Below are positions 22,712 through 32,859 of a stretch of 64,000 nucleotides of DNA, piece after piece. Source of the DNA: an uncultured Propionivibrio sp. Lineage in GTDB: Bacteria > Pseudomonadota > Gammaproteobacteria > Burkholderiales > Rhodocyclaceae. Both the position numbers and the translations under genes were made by a program. The stretch covers positions 62,001 to 126,000 of the forward strand of contig CALAIL010000027.1 in assembly GCA_937923255.1 (NCBI GenBank), given 5' to 3'. Within the stretch, counting starts at the first letter, position 1; every line of letters begins with the position of its first letter. A model generated the notes under the pieces. The model ran no database searches. It had not been told where the DNA came from and was given only the letters and a program-made list of their open reading frames with translations.

Positions 22712-24037
22712 TTGGCTACTAATTTTTCCCAAGTCAACAAAGCAAGTAAATACGGCGATCTTAAGCGCCGTCTTTTCTTCTTACTTGGCGCTTTGATTGT
22801 ATATCGTATTGGCGCACATATTCCTGTGCCTGGAATTAATCCTCAGGTGCTTAGTGAATTGTTTGGTAATCAGCAAGGCGGTATTTTGGGAATGTTCAAT
22901 ATGTTTTCGGGCGGCGCTTTACGGCGTTTTACAATTTTTGCGCTCGGAATCATGCCGTATATTTCTTCTTCAATTATTATGCAGTTAATGACGCATGCTA
23001 GCCCACATCTTGAAGCGCTCAAAAAAGAAGGGGAGGCTGGTCGGCGTAAGATTACTCAATATACTCGTTATGGTACGGTTGTATTGGCCTTGTTTCAAGG
23101 TATTGGTATTGCAGTTGCAGTCGAATCACAACCTAATTTGGTGCTTAACCCGGGGCTGATGTTTCGCTTTGTTACTGTAACAACTTTGTTAACAGGTACA
23201 ATGTTTTTGATGTGGTTAGGAGAACAAATTACAGAACGTGGTTTAGGGAATGGAATTTCTATCATTATTTTTTGTGGGATTGCAGCAGGATTGCCTAGTG
23301 CAATTGTTGGAATGCTTGAGTTGGTTAAGAATGGAGCCATGCATCCGCTTTCAGCTTTATTTATTTGTGTTTTAGTTGTTGTTGTGACTGGTTTTGTTGT
23401 ATTTATTGAACGCGGTCAGCGAAAAATTTTAGTGAATTATGCTAAGCGACAAATTGGAAATAAACTATATGGTGGTCAAGCATCTCACTTACCGCTTAAA
23501 TTAAATATGTCTGGTGTTATTCCGCCAATTTTTGCTTCATCTATTATTTTGTTTCCTGCAACTTTGGCTGGGTGGTTTGGTTCTGGCGATTCGATGCGCT
23601 GGCTTAGAGACTTGGCGGCTGGGTTATCTCCAGGGCAGCCTGTTTATGTAATTTTATATGCGGTGGCGATTATATTTTTTTGTTTTTTCTATACTGCATT
23701 GGTGTTTAATCCTAAAGAAACTGCAGACAATTTGAAAAAAAGTGGTGCGTTTGTACCAGGTATCCGCCCAGGTGAACAGACAGCCAGATATATTGATAAG
23801 ATTTTGATGCGTTTAACCTTGCTTGGTGCAACTTATATTACGATTGTGTGTTTGTTGCCAGAGTTTTTGATTCTTAAATGGAATGTACCATTTTATTTTG
23901 GCGGAACTTCATTACTGATTATTGTTGTGATTACGATGGATTTTATGACGCAAGTCCAGTCATATCTTATGTCACAGCAGTACGAGGGTCTTCTTAAAAA
24001 AGCAAATTTTAAAGGGACTGGCTTGTCAGCTAGATAA
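22712..24037 (+). CDS. secY: Protein translocase subunit SecY
   Basis: Channel subunit of the SecYEG inner-membrane translocon, 441 aa, ten predicted membrane segments. TTG 22712 is chosen because it gives the family N-terminus (M)[19 protein letters not shown]; no strong ribosome site precedes it, so initiation probably depends on coupling from rplO. Conserved blocks: [11 protein letters not shown] near residue 29, [12 protein letters not shown] near 64 and [21 protein letters not shown] near 97. Very AT-rich third positions. Confidence 0.97.
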   Translation: MATNFSQVNKASKYGDLKRRLFFLLGALIVYRIGAHIPVPGINPQVLSELFGNQQGGILGMFNMFSGGALRRFTIFALGIMPYISSSIIMQLMTHASPHLEALKKEGEAGRRKITQYTRYGTVVLALFQGIGIAVAVESQPNLVLNPGLMFRFVTVTTLLTGTMFLMWLGEQITERGLGNGISIIIFCGIAAGLPSAIVGMLELVKNGAMHPLSALFICVLVVVVTGFVVFIERGQRKILVNYAKRQIGNKLYGGQASHLPLKLNMSGVIPPIFASSIILFPATLAGWFGSGDSMRWLRDLAAGLSPGQPVYVILYAVAIIFFCFFYTALVFNPKETADNLKKSGAFVPGIRPGEQTARYIDKILMRLTLLGATYITIVCLLPEFLILKWNVPFYFGGTSLLIIVVITMDFMTQVQSYLMSQQYEGLLKKANFKGTGLSAR

Positions 24038-24040
24038 CAC

Positions 24041-24259
24041 ATGGCAAAAGAAGATCTAATTGAAATGCAGGGAGAAATAATTGAAAACCTGCCAAATGCA
24101 ACATTTAAGGTAAAGCTAGAAAATGGTCATGTTGTTTTAGGATTTATTTCGGGGAAAATGCGCATGCATTACATCCGGATTTTACCTGGTGATAAAGTTA
24201 CAGTTCAGTTAACGCCTTATGATTTAACTCGAGCCAGAATTGTTTTTCGAGCTAAATAA
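24041..24259 (+). CDS. infA: Translation initiation factor IF-1
   Basis: Occupies the A site during initiation; 72 aa OB-fold protein starting [15 protein letters not shown], with [18 protein letters not shown] in the centre. It begins three bases after the secY stop without an obvious ribosome site, consistent with coupled translation. Its position between secY and rpmJ is typical of betaproteobacteria. Confidence 0.97.
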   Translation: MAKEDLIEMQGEIIENLPNATFKVKLENGHVVLGFISGKMRMHYIRILPGDKVTVQLTPYDLTRARIVFRAK

Positions 24260-24322
24260 AGAATTTAATTATGCAGGGCCGAGATCTACTGTATGTCTCA
24301 ACACTAAAAATAGGAGTAAGTT

Positions 24323-24436
24323 ATGAAAGTATTGGCCTCTGTTAAACGTATTTGCCGTAAGTGCAGAATTATTAGGCGACACGGTGTTGTGCGGGTGATT
24401 TGTTCTGATCCGAGACACAAACAGCGTCAGGGGTAA
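24323..24436 (+). CDS. rpmJ: 50S ribosomal protein L36
   Basis: Thirty-seven-residue zinc-ribbon protein. Translation of 24323-24436 gives [20 protein letters not shown] and ends DPRHKQRQG. Cys11, Cys14, Cys27 and the late His form the C3H zinc site, so this is the zinc-containing (C+) form. TAGGAG lies 7 nt upstream. Confidence 0.97.
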   Translation: MKVLASVKRICRKCRIIRRHGVVRVICSDPRHKQRQG

Positions 24437-24455
24437 TCATTCTGCTTGAATGATT
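24435..24455 (+). promoter_or_regulatory. Hairpin in the alpha-operon leader (rpmJ-rpsM)
   Basis: AATCATT (24435-24441) and AATGATT (24449-24455) form a perfect 7-bp stem over CTGCTTG, starting at the rpmJ stop codon. A T-rich stretch follows. In E. coli this leader forms the S4-binding pseudoknot; I see only this simple stem, and rpsD is absent from the operon. Confidence 0.4.
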
Positions 24456-24496
24456 AAGAATGTATTTGTTAGTTTTGTTTATTTTGGGGTAAATCA

Positions 24497-24859
24497 ATGG
24501 CCCGGATTGCAGGAGTAAATATTCCCAACCACCAACATACTGAAATTGCATTAACTGCAATTTATGGTATTGGCCGTAGTCGCGCACAACAAATTTGTGA
24601 TGCTATAGGTATTGTGCGTTCAACCAAAGTCAAAGACTTGACGGATGCAGAAATGGATCGTTTGCGTGAGCAAGTTGCAAAATATACCGTTGAAGGCGAT
24701 TTGCGGCGTGAAGTAACGATGAGCGTCAAGCGTCTGATGGATCTTGGATGTTACCGTGGTCTTCGGCATCGCAAAGGTTTACCTGTTCGCGGCCAACGGA
24801 CGCGCACTAATGCACGGACGCGCAAAGGCCCGCGTAAAGCTATTGCTGGCAAAAAATAG
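24497..24859 (+). CDS. rpsM: 30S ribosomal protein S13
   Basis: 30S head protein contacting P-site tRNA and the 50S subunit, 120 aa. Starts [20 protein letters not shown] and ends with the basic [19 protein letters not shown] tail typical of the family. First gene of the alpha cluster. Confidence 0.98.
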   Translation: MARIAGVNIPNHQHTEIALTAIYGIGRSRAQQICDAIGIVRSTKVKDLTDAEMDRLREQVAKYTVEGDLRREVTMSVKRLMDLGCYRGLRHRKGLPVRGQRTRTNARTRKGPRKAIAGKK

Positions 24860-24879
24860 GAATAGGGACTTGATATATT

Positions 24880-25269
24880 ATGGCTAAAACGGCAACGAAG
24901 GTTCGTAAAAAAGTAAAAAAGAACATCGCTGAAGGTGTTGCTCATATTCATGCATCGTTTAATAATACGATTATTACGATTACTGATCGTCAAGGTAATG
25001 CTTTGGCATGGGCAACCTCTGGAGGAGCAGGATTTAAAGGTTCGCGCAAAAGTACACCATTTGCAGCACAGGTAGCTGCTGAAGCTGCTGGAAAAATAGC
25101 TGTTGAATATGGCGTTAAGAATCTGGAGGTTCGTATTAAAGGCCCTGGACCAGGACGCGAATCTTCTGTTCGGGCGCTTAATGCGCTTGGGATGAAGATT
25201 TCTATGATTACTGACGTGACGCCAATTCCACACAATGGTTGTCGGCCTCCTAAAAAACGTCGAATCTAG
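24880..25269 (+). CDS. rpsK: 30S ribosomal protein S11
   Basis: 30S platform protein, 129 aa. Contains [22 protein letters not shown] near residue 20 and the C-terminal [18 protein letters not shown]. In betaproteobacteria rpsD normally follows; here 100 non-coding bases and then rpoA follow. Confidence 0.98.
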   Translation: MAKTATKVRKKVKKNIAEGVAHIHASFNNTIITITDRQGNALAWATSGGAGFKGSRKSTPFAAQVAAEAAGKIAVEYGVKNLEVRIKGPGPGRESSVRALNALGMKISMITDVTPIPHNGCRPPKKRRI

Positions 25270-25369
25270 AGAGAAATCGCAGTGGCTTGGACTGCTAAAA
25301 AGTTTCAATCTGAGATTTTTAATCAGAAGTGATTGCGAGCCATTTGGGCGGTTAGTTAAAGGATGAGAC
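25270..25369 (+). other. rpsK-rpoA gap where rpsD is expected
   Basis: Only 100 bp, with no reading frame resembling S4 in any frame. It contains a GCAGT/ACTGC mini-hairpin (about 25280-25296) and a TCTGA/TCAGA inverted repeat around an AT-rich loop. No rpsD remnant is recognisable, so the loss or relocation looks clean. Confidence 0.8.
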
Positions 25370-26344
25370 ATGCAAGATAGTGGACTTTTAAAACCACGTA
25401 TTATTGATGTGCAGAGTTTGTCTCCAGTGCACGCTAAAGTAGTTATGGAGCCTTTTGAACGAGGGTATGGTTATACACTGGGTAATGCTTTGCGCCGTAT
25501 TCTGCTTTCATCAATGCCTGGATATGCCGCAACAGAGGTTGTGATTGATGGTGTACTACATGAATATTCGACTATTGATGGTGTCCAGGAAGATGTGGTT
25601 GATATTCTTTTAAACCTAAAAGGAGTCGTTTTTAAGCTGCATCATCGTGATGAAGTTGTTTTGCAGCTTACAAAAGAAGGTGAAGGCGTTGTTCGTGCTG
25701 GCGATATTGTGCTTTCTCATGATGTTGAAATTATTAACCCTGATCATGTCATTGCGCATATCTCGCCCGGCGGAAAGTTGTCTCTTGAGCTGAAAGTAGA
25801 AAAAGGCCGTGGTTATGTGCCGGGAAATATTCGTCGTATTGGTGATGGTGGTAGAAATATTGGCAAACTGATTCTTGATGCTTCATTTAGTCCTATACGT
25901 CGTGTTAGCTATTCAGTAGAGAATGCGCGTGTTGAACAACGTACCGATCTTGATAAGCTGATTATGGAAATTGAAACCAATGGCGTACTTGAGCCTGAGG
26001 AATCAGTTCGTATAGCAGCACGCGTATTGATGGAGCAATTGTCTGTTTTCGCTGATCTGGAAGGTACTGCGTTGCCAGTTGAGCATCAAAAATCTATTCA
26101 GATCGATCCTTTGCTACTGCGCCCGGTGGATGATCTTGAGTTGACAGTTCGTTCAGCAAATTGCCTAAAAGCCGAGAATATTTACTATATTGGCGATTTG
26201 ATTCAGCGTACTGAAAATGAACTTCTGAAAACACCGAACCTGGGTCGTAAATCACTTAATGAAATTAAAGAAGTACTAGCTGCCCGTGATTTGTCATTGG
26301 GTATGAAACTCGAAAATTGGCCGCCGGCGGGCCTTGACAAATAA
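25370..26344 (+). CDS. rpoA: DNA-directed RNA polymerase subunit alpha
   Basis: Assembly platform of RNA polymerase and target of activators and UP elements, 324 aa. The N-terminal dimerisation domain has [23 protein letters not shown] near residue 25, broken here only by family-typical changes. The C-terminal domain (about residues 240-324) has [16 protein letters not shown] and [16 protein letters not shown]. Directly downstream of the rpsK gap; rplQ follows after 28 bp. Confidence 0.98.
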   Translation: MQDSGLLKPRIIDVQSLSPVHAKVVMEPFERGYGYTLGNALRRILLSSMPGYAATEVVIDGVLHEYSTIDGVQEDVVDILLNLKGVVFKLHHRDEVVLQLTKEGEGVVRAGDIVLSHDVEIINPDHVIAHISPGGKLSLELKVEKGRGYVPGNIRRIGDGGRNIGKLILDASFSPIRRVSYSVENARVEQRTDLDKLIMEIETNGVLEPEESVRIAARVLMEQLSVFADLEGTALPVEHQKSIQIDPLLLRPVDDLELTVRSANCLKAENIYYIGDLIQRTENELLKTPNLGRKSLNEIKEVLAARDLSLGMKLENWPPAGLDK

Positions 26345-26372
26345 CCGCCCAGGCAAAAAGGAAGGAATCGAT

Positions 26373-26771
26373 ATGCGTCACCGTTTGGGGCTTCGTAAAC
26401 TTAATCGCACCAGCTCGCATCGCTTGGCCATGCTGAGAAACATGACTGTTTCTTTGCTTCGTCATGAAACAATCAGAACAACTTTACCTAAGGCAAAAGA
26501 ACTGCGTCGTGTTGCCGAGCCGATTATTACTTTGGGTAAAAAACCAAGTCTGGCAAATCGCCGCCTGGCTTTTGATCGTCTGCGTGATCGTGAGATTGTG
26601 GTCAAACTGTTCGATGAATTGGGACCGCGCTATGCTGCACGCAATGGCGGCTACCTGCGTATTCTTAAGTGTGGTTTTCGCGATGGCGACAATGCGCCGA
26701 TGGCTTTAGTGTCTTTGCTGGATCAACCCGAAGTTGTTAGTGAGGATACCGCTGAATCACAAGCCGATTAA
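26373..26771 (+). CDS. rplQ: 50S ribosomal protein L17
   Basis: 50S protein, 132 aa, starting [23 protein letters not shown] precedes the ATG at 26373, and an upstream in-frame start at 26334 would overlap rpoA. Last gene of the ribosomal super-cluster, followed by a strong terminator. Confidence 0.97.
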   Translation: MRHRLGLRKLNRTSSHRLAMLRNMTVSLLRHETIRTTLPKAKELRRVAEPIITLGKKPSLANRRLAFDRLRDREIVVKLFDELGPRYAARNGGYLRILKCGFRDGDNAPMALVSLLDQPEVVSEDTAESQAD

Positions 26772-26786
26772 TTTCTACATGATTGT

Positions 26787-26826
26787 AAAGCCCCGGCAGG
26801 AGAGATCTTTCCGGGGCTTTTTTATA
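26787..26826 (+). terminator. Rho-independent terminator after rplQ
   Basis: AAAGCCCCGG and CCGGGGCTTT form a long GC-rich stem around a 14-nt loop and are followed by a run of T. It closes the ribosomal gene block and coincides with the return to GC-rich DNA. Confidence 0.92.
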
Positions 26827-26982
26827 CGCATAGAAAACGACACAGGTCGACGATATTGTCGGTAAAATCTTTAAAAATTTTCGCATTCTCGGCTGAAATG
26901 GCGTGCCTTCTTTGACTCGTTTCTTCGATGCCTGACGAATGTGTTTCAATAGCAATTTTCGTGACTAGAAATGGAAGAGACA

Positions 26983-27375
26983 ATGGAAAAAACAATAGTT
27001 TCTACCGCTTGCGCCCCTTCGGCTATTGGCGCCTATTCACAAGCTGTCAGAGTCGGTGATACCGTGTATCTGTCCGGCCAAATTGGTTTGGATTCGGCAA
27101 GCATGGAAATGGTTGAAGGTATTGATGCGCAAATTATCCGTGTTTTCGAAAACTTGAAGGCAGTTGCCGAGGCAGCGGGAGGATCGTTGTCTGATATCGT
27201 CAAGGTCAATGTCTATTTGACCGATCTGGAATATTTTGCCAAGGTCAACGAGACGATGTCCCGTTACTTTGCTGTTCCTTTTCCGGCGCGGGCGGCCGTG
27301 GGGGTGGCCGCGTTGCCACGAAAGGCGCTAGTCGAGGCGGATGCCGTGATGGTGCTCCCGATGCACACGCAATAA
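26983..27375 (+). CDS. ridA: RidA family 2-iminobutanoate/2-iminopropanoate deaminase
   Basis: Hydrolyses reactive enamine/imine intermediates released by PLP enzymes such as threonine dehydratase; a cytosolic trimer. 130 aa from ATG 26983, chosen because GGAAGAG lies just upstream; ATG 26971 would add four residues. Family signatures: [12 protein letters not shown] near residue 11, YLSGQIG near 32, [10 protein letters not shown] near 75 and the arginine-bearing [14 protein letters not shown] near 103. Forms a pair with recG. Confidence 0.93.
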   Translation: MEKTIVSTACAPSAIGAYSQAVRVGDTVYLSGQIGLDSASMEMVEGIDAQIIRVFENLKAVAEAAGGSLSDIVKVNVYLTDLEYFAKVNETMSRYFAVPFPARAAVGVAALPRKALVEADAVMVLPMHTQ

Positions 27376-27423
27376 CGGCAAAGCGTTGATGTCTGCGCTG
27401 GCGCGTGATCTGCGCAGCGACGC

Positions 27424-29484
27424 ATGACCGACCCCGTTCAAATTACGATGGCGGCTGATGAAATCATTGCCCCGCCGGCAATCAAGGCCAAGCTGCGTAA
27501 GCTTGGACTGATCCGGCGCGATGATCTCATCCTGCATTTACCGGCGCGTTATGAAGATGAAACTGTAATCACGCAAATTGCGGTGGCATCCAATGGCATG
27601 GTAGTTCAGGTCGAGGCTATCGTGCTTGATGTTTCCGTGCAATTTCGCCCGCGCCGTCAGTTGGTTGCGCGTGTTGCCGATGCCAGTGGCGAACTGTACA
27701 TACGTTTCCTAAATTTTTATGGGAACCAGCTTAAACAACTCGAGAAAGCGCGCGACGAAAAAGCGCCGCTGCGATTGTTCGGAGAAATTCGTTTGGGGTT
27801 TTTCGGCGCGGAAATGGTGCATCCGCGCTATCGGCTGGCAAGCCAGACGGTACTTCCCGATGCACTGACGCCGGTGTATCCGACGACCGCCGGCTTGTCA
27901 CAAGCGATATTGCGCAAACAGATTTTGTCAGCGCTGAAAAGTGCCGACCTGTCCGAGCTGATTGACCCCGCCTGGCGGGATGCCCATGATTTCCCGGCAT
28001 TTGACCAGGCGGTGCGTTTCCTGCACCAACCACCGCCAGAAACCGAGCCATCTGCTTTGCAACGGCACACACATCCGGCCTGGCGGCGTATCAAGTTCGA
28101 CGAACTGCTGGCGCAGCAGATTTCCCTGCGGCGTGCCTATCGGGCACGGCGAAGTACTGGGGCGCCGGCTCTGGTCAGCCCAGGCCATCTTGCCGATCGG
28201 CTATTGGCGGCGTTGCCTTTTGCGTTGACCCGTGCGCAAAAGCGCGTCATGGCCGAAATCAGTCATGACCTGGCGCAAACCCACCCGATGCAGCGCCTCC
28301 TGCAAGGCGATGTCGGGAGTGGGAAGACCATACTGGCGGCGCTGGCTGCATGCCAAGCGATCGAAGCCGGCTATCAGGCGGCCTTTATGGCGCCGACAGA
28401 AATTCTGGCCGAGCAGCATTATCTAAAACTCAATGAATGGCTGACGCCGCTCGGTATCCAGGTCGTATGGCTGTCCGGTCGTCTCAAAAAATCAGTCAAG
28501 CAGGCGCGGCAGGCTCAGGCAGCCGGCGCATCGCATCTGCTGGTAGGGACGCATGCGCTGATTCAGGAGGGGGTCGATTTTGCCCGGCTGGGCCTGGCGA
28601 TCATTGATGAACAGCACCGTTTTGGTGTGGCGCAGCGGCTTCAACTACGCAAGAAAGGTGCGAATCCACATCAGCTCATGATGTCGGCAACGCCGATTCC
28701 GCGTACCCTGGCGATGAGTTACTACGCCGATCTCGATGTTTCCGTGCTTGACGAAATGCCGCCAGGGCGGCGCCCGGTGACCACCAAGCTGGTGTCCGAT
28801 GCACGGCGCGATGAGGTGATCGAACGCGTCCGCACGGTGATTGATGCAGGGCGGCAGGTATATTGGGTGTGCCCTCTGATCGAAGAGTCGGAGAAAATCG
28901 ACCTGCAAGCAGCGCTCGATACGTATATGACGTTGACGCAGGCGTTACCCGAATGCCGTGTCGGCCTTGTACACGGCCGCCTCAAAGGCGATGAAAAAAC
29001 TGCCATGATGGCCGCTTTTGCTGCCCGTGATATCGACATTCTGGTGGCGACGACAGTGATCGAGGTTGGTGTCGACGTGCCCAATGCCAGCCTGATGGTC
29101 ATCGAACATGCCGAACGCTTCGGCCTGTCTCAGTTGCACCAGTTGCGTGGTCGGGTCGGGCGTGGGGCGCATGACTCGGTGTGCGTGTTGCTGTATCAAA
29201 AACCGTTGTCGCCGACAGCGCGGGCGCGTCTAAAAGTCATTTATGAAAACAATGACGGTTTTGAAATTGCCCGACAGGATCTGCGTCTGCGTGGGCCGGG
29301 CGAGTTTGTCGGCAGTCGCCAATCCGGGCTGCCGCTGCTGCGTTACGCCGATCTTGAGGCGGATACCGACCTCGTCGAAATGGCGCGGACGGTGGCGGAG
29401 CAGTTGCTGAACGAAGCGCCTGCGCGTGCGCAGCGCCATTTGCAGCGCTGGCTAGGCGGTCGCGAAGAAATGCTCAAGGTTTAG
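27424..29484 (+). CDS. recG: ATP-dependent DNA helicase RecG
   Basis: Branch-migrating helicase that remodels stalled forks and recombination intermediates. 686 aa, family length. The N-terminal wedge/OB region spans about residues 1-250. Walker A GDVGSGKT is near residue 295, the DEQH box appears as DEQHRFG near 394, and the C-terminal helicase block has HGRLKGDEK and QLRGRVGRG. The start is uncertain (ATG 27424 or 27448; neither has a good ribosome site). Forty-eight bp after ridA. Confidence 0.95.
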   Translation: MTDPVQITMAADEIIAPPAIKAKLRKLGLIRRDDLILHLPARYEDETVITQIAVASNGMVVQVEAIVLDVSVQFRPRRQLVARVADASGELYIRFLNFYGNQLKQLEKARDEKAPLRLFGEIRLGFFGAEMVHPRYRLASQTVLPDALTPVYPTTAGLSQAILRKQILSALKSADLSELIDPAWRDAHDFPAFDQAVRFLHQPPPETEPSALQRHTHPAWRRIKFDELLAQQISLRRAYRARRSTGAPALVSPGHLADRLLAALPFALTRAQKRVMAEISHDLAQTHPMQRLLQGDVGSGKTILAALAACQAIEAGYQAAFMAPTEILAEQHYLKLNEWLTPLGIQVVWLSGRLKKSVKQARQAQAAGASHLLVGTHALIQEGVDFARLGLAIIDEQHRFGVAQRLQLRKKGANPHQLMMSATPIPRTLAMSYYADLDVSVLDEMPPGRRPVTTKLVSDARRDEVIERVRTVIDAGRQVYWVCPLIEESEKIDLQAALDTYMTLTQALPECRVGLVHGRLKGDEKTAMMAAFAARDIDILVATTVIEVGVDVPNASLMVIEHAERFGLSQLHQLRGRVGRGAHDSVCVLLYQKPLSPTARARLKVIYENNDGFEIARQDLRLRGPGEFVGSRQSGLPLLRYADLEADTDLVEMARTVAEQLLNEAPARAQRHLQRWLGGREEMLKV

Positions 29485-29497
29485 TGAGAATCACATC

Positions 29498-30385
29498 ATG
29501 TCCAGTGAATTTTCCCGGTTATGCGAACGTTTCTTCCGCTATATGCGGCTGATGCGCCTGGATCGCCCCATTGGAATTTTGCTATTGCTTTGGCCGACGC
29601 TCTGGGCGCTGTGGCTTTCCGCGCATGGCTGGCCGGATGGGCGGGTACTGTGGGTTTTCCTGCTGGGCACCGTACTGATGCGTTCGGCCGGCTGTGTAAT
29701 GAACGATTTGGCCGATCGTGATTTTGACCCGTATGTTGCGCGTACCAAAAATCGTCCGCTGGCTACCGGCGAAGTTTCGACCAAAGAGGCATGCATCCTG
29801 AGTCTTGTCTTGGTTTTCCTCGCCTTTTGCCTGGTGCTGGCATTACGCAACTGGCACTTGCTCGGCTGGTCGGTGATCGCCCTGTTTCTCGCCGCCACCT
29901 ACCCGCTGACCAAACGCTTCCTGGCCATTCCGCAGGCGTATCTTGGCATTGCGTTTGGCTTTGGCATTCCGATGGCCTTTATTGCGCAACATGGCGCAGT
30001 GCCTCCAATCGCCTGGGAACTTCTGTTAGCCAATGTGTTCTGGGCGATAGCCTACGATACTGAATACGCCATGGTTGATCGTCCTGACGACCTCAAGATT
30101 GGCATCCATACCTCAGCAATTACTTTCGGCCGTTTTGACGTGGCGGCCGTCATGATTTGCTACGCCCTGACGCTCGGGCTGATCGGCTGGGTGGGCGCTC
30201 AAGCCGGGATGGGCGGAGCGTTCTATGCCGGTCTCGCCATTGCTGCGGCCATTGCCGCCTACCACTTTACGCTGATTCGCGGGCGCGAGCCGGCTAAGTG
30301 TTTCCAAGCCTTTATGCACAATAACTGGCTGGGACTGAGCATTTTTATCGGGATTGTTGTCGATTTCTCGCTTTCTAGTGGATGA
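29498..30385 (+). CDS. ubiA: 4-hydroxybenzoate polyprenyltransferase UbiA
   Basis: Integral-membrane prenyltransferase that attaches the polyprenyl tail to 4-hydroxybenzoate in ubiquinone synthesis. 295 aa, eight to nine membrane segments. The first Asp-rich motif NDLADRDFD is at residues 69-77, and the second lies around YDTEYAMVDRPDDLKIG near 187-203; both bind Mg-diphosphate. Thirteen bp after recG and ending at a bidirectional terminator. ubiD, acting on its product, lies 0.9 kb downstream. Confidence 0.96.
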   Translation: MSSEFSRLCERFFRYMRLMRLDRPIGILLLLWPTLWALWLSAHGWPDGRVLWVFLLGTVLMRSAGCVMNDLADRDFDPYVARTKNRPLATGEVSTKEACILSLVLVFLAFCLVLALRNWHLLGWSVIALFLAATYPLTKRFLAIPQAYLGIAFGFGIPMAFIAQHGAVPPIAWELLLANVFWAIAYDTEYAMVDRPDDLKIGIHTSAITFGRFDVAAVMICYALTLGLIGWVGAQAGMGGAFYAGLAIAAAIAAYHFTLIRGREPAKCFQAFMHNNWLGLSIFIGIVVDFSLSSG

Positions 30386-30430
30386 ATGGCGCATCTTGAG
30401 CGCGCGTTTTTGCCTTTCCTGCCTGCCAAT

Positions 30431-30457
30431 AAAAAAGCCCGCTGGACGCGGGCTTTT
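30431..30457. terminator. Bidirectional terminator between ubiA and dps
   Basis: AAAAGCCCGC (30433-30442) and GCGGGCTTTT (30448-30457) form a perfect 10-bp stem around a 5-nt loop. The A-run on the left serves as a T-run for the opposite strand, so it can stop both ubiA (+) and dps (-) transcripts. Confidence 0.9.
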
Positions 30458-30527
30458 GCATGTGGATGAAATATCCGGCGGGCGCTTGAACTGCCAAAAT
30501 TGATCATGCCCCCATTATGTGAGGCGC

Positions 30528-31022
30528 TTACTCTTCCAGCAGGCTGCGCAGCATCCAGGCTGTTTTTTCGTGAACGTCAAGGCGTTGGGTCAGCAGATCG
30601 GTGGTCGGCTGGTCGTTGGCTTCGGTGACCAGCGGCAACAGGTCGCGCGCCGTGCGAGCCGTGGCTTCCTGCGCGGCAACGAGGAGAGCGACCATTTCCA
30701 TCGCCTTCGGTGTGCCGACGGCGCCCGGAATTGTGCTGAGCTTCTTGTACTCGTCATAGCTGCCCGGCGCGATGACGCCCAGTGCGCGGATACGTTCAGC
30801 AATGACATCCAGTGCATTCCATTGTTCGGTGTATTGATCCATGAACATGGTATGCAGGGTGTTGAACATCGGTCCGGTGACATTCCAGTGGAAATTGTGC
30901 GTCATCAGATACAGCGTAAAGCTGTCAGCCAGCAGTTTGGACAGCCCCTTGGCAATGGCGATGCGATGTTCTTCGGAAATGCCGATGTCGATCTTGCGTA
31001 CGTCGATTTTCGAGTCTTTCAT
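30528..31022 (-). CDS. dps: Dps family DNA-binding ferritin-like protein
   Basis: Dodecameric mini-ferritin that oxidises and stores iron and shields DNA in stress. 164 aa. The ferroxidase-site helices show HNFHWNVTGPMF (His42, His45) and LHTMFMDQYTEQW (His57), then LDVIAERIRALG. The position four residues after His57, usually Asp or Glu, is Met61, with Asp62 next to it; this may be a subfamily feature. GGAG precedes the start. Single gene, converging on ubiA. Confidence 0.93.
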   Translation of the reverse strand: MKDSKIDVRKIDIGISEEHRIAIAKGLSKLLADSFTLYLMTHNFHWNVTGPMFNTLHTMFMDQYTEQWNALDVIAERIRALGVIAPGSYDEYKKLSTIPGAVGTPKAMEMVALLVAAQEATARTARDLLPLVTEANDQPTTDLLTQRLDVHEKTAWMLRSLLEE

Positions 31023-31065
31023 TACAGTCTCCTGAACAGTGATGGAAAATGTCCGATCTATCTAT

Positions 31066-31081
31066 TGCCACAGGCGTGGCA
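31066..31081. promoter_or_regulatory. Small palindrome upstream of dps
   Basis: TGCCAC and GTGGCA flank AGGC, 44-59 bp upstream of the dps start codon. It could be an operator or simply a hairpin near the promoter; it does not clearly match an OxyR or Fur site. Confidence 0.25.
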
Positions 31082-31243
31082 GCGTGACGCTATCGGGCGG
31101 TGTGCTTTGATCGGAAAGCATGTGCGCAGTGTACGTTCTCACCTGCCATAAATCCAATTGAAAGTGGCAATGTGTTTGATAGCGAAGGTTTATCAGGCAG
31201 CCTGGCCTATAATTCATTCGCTTTTCTATGGACCTGACCTGTC

Positions 31244-32737
31244 ATGCATGATCACGACCTCCGCGATTTCATCACGCGCCTGGAAGGCATGGGCGAACTC
31301 AAACGTATCCGTGCAGAAATCGATCCCTATCTGGAAATGACAGAAATTTGCGACAGGGTATTGCGTGCGGGCGGCCCGGCCATTCTGTTTGAAAAGCCCA
31401 AAGGACATGACATTCCTGTGCTCGGCAACCTGTTCGGCACGCCGCGCCGCGTGGCGCTTGGCATGGGCGCGCAATCCACCGCTGCCTTACGCGAAGTCGG
31501 TCGGCTGCTGGCTTATCTCAAAGAGCCGGCGCCGCCTGCGGGGCTGAAGGATGCCTGGAAAAAATGGCCGATACTAAAGCAGGCGCTCCATATGGCGCCC
31601 AAGATTCGCACATCGGCGCCTTGCCAGGAGATTATCCGGGAAGGCCAGGCGGTCGATCTCTCGTGCTTGCCGATCCAGCATTGCTGGCCAGGCGATGCGG
31701 CGCCGCTGGTGACCTGGGGGCTGACGGTGACGCGTGGCCCGCAAGGCCTGCCGACCTCGAAATCGCGTCAGAACCTGGGCATTTACCGGCAGCAGGTGAT
31801 CGGGCGCAACAAGCTCATCATGCGCTGGCTGGCGCATCGCGGCGGCGCACTCGACTTTCGTGACCATTGTCTGGCGCATCCTGGCCAGCCCTTCCCGGTC
31901 GCCGTTGCGCTGGGATGCGACCCGGCAACGATTCTTGGCGCGGTGACGCCGGTTCCCGACACCTTGTCCGAATACCAGTTTGCCGGCCTGCTGCGTGGTG
32001 CGCGTACCGAGCTGGTCAATTGCCTTGGCGACTTGCAGGTCAAGGCGGGGCTACAGGTGCCCGCCGCGGCGGAGATCGTGCTGGAGGGCGTTATCCAGCC
32101 GGATGAAACGGCATTGGAAGGCCCTTTCGGCGATCATACCGGCTACTACAACGAACAATCGATGTTTCCGGTTTTTACCGTCGAGCGCCTCACGATGCGT
32201 AAAAATCCAATTTATCACAGCACCTACACGGGCAAGCCGCCCGATGAGCCGGCCATGCTGGCCGTGGCGCTCAATGAAGTGTTCGTCCCGATTCTGCAAA
32301 AACAGTATCCCGAAATCGCCGATTTCTACCTGCCGCCGGAAGGCTGCTCGTACCGGCTGGCGGTGGTCAGCATCCGCAAACAGTATCCCGGTCACGCCCG
32401 CCGCATCATGTTCGGTATCTGGAGCTTTCTGCGTCAGTTCATGTACACCAAGTTCATTATCGTCGTCGATGACGACATAAACATCCGTGACTGGAAAGAG
32501 GTCATCTGGGCGATGACGACGCGCGTTGATGCGGCGCGCGATACCCTGATCACCGAGAATACGCCGATCGACGCGCTTGATTTCGCATCGCCGGTGGCGG
32601 GCCTCGGCAGCAAGATGGGCATCGACGCCACCCATAAATGGGCGGGGGAGACAAACCGCGAATGGGGGCGTCCGCTGGTCATGGACGAGGCAGTCAAGCG
32701 GCGCGTCGATGCGCTCTGGGATTCCCTCGGCCTGTAG
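31244..32737 (+). CDS. ubiD: 4-hydroxy-3-polyprenylbenzoate decarboxylase UbiD
   Basis: Prenylated-FMN-dependent decarboxylase of ubiquinone synthesis, which acts after UbiA and needs UbiX-made cofactor. 497 aa, family length. It starts [22 protein letters not shown]. Conserved blocks include [22 protein letters not shown] near residue 168 and [17 protein letters not shown] near 286-302, holding the active-site acidic residues. A TATAAT at 31208-31213 lies upstream without a clear -35. Transcribed alone, divergent from dps. Confidence 0.96.
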   Translation: MHDHDLRDFITRLEGMGELKRIRAEIDPYLEMTEICDRVLRAGGPAILFEKPKGHDIPVLGNLFGTPRRVALGMGAQSTAALREVGRLLAYLKEPAPPAGLKDAWKKWPILKQALHMAPKIRTSAPCQEIIREGQAVDLSCLPIQHCWPGDAAPLVTWGLTVTRGPQGLPTSKSRQNLGIYRQQVIGRNKLIMRWLAHRGGALDFRDHCLAHPGQPFPVAVALGCDPATILGAVTPVPDTLSEYQFAGLLRGARTELVNCLGDLQVKAGLQVPAAAEIVLEGVIQPDETALEGPFGDHTGYYNEQSMFPVFTVERLTMRKNPIYHSTYTGKPPDEPAMLAVALNEVFVPILQKQYPEIADFYLPPEGCSYRLAVVSIRKQYPGHARRIMFGIWSFLRQFMYTKFIIVVDDDINIRDWKEVIWAMTTRVDAARDTLITENTPIDALDFASPVAGLGSKMGIDATHKWAGETNREWGRPLVMDEAVKRRVDALWDSLGL

Positions 32738-32859
32738 TTATTGGCTGCTGGCGTTTGGCGAATGCCAATCACTGGAGGCCGTTTGTGGGCATGATTGACG
32801 GGATTCAAACCTGCGCCTTTTCAAGGCTGCGCCTGTGACGTGAACGTTGAGGCCTCACA

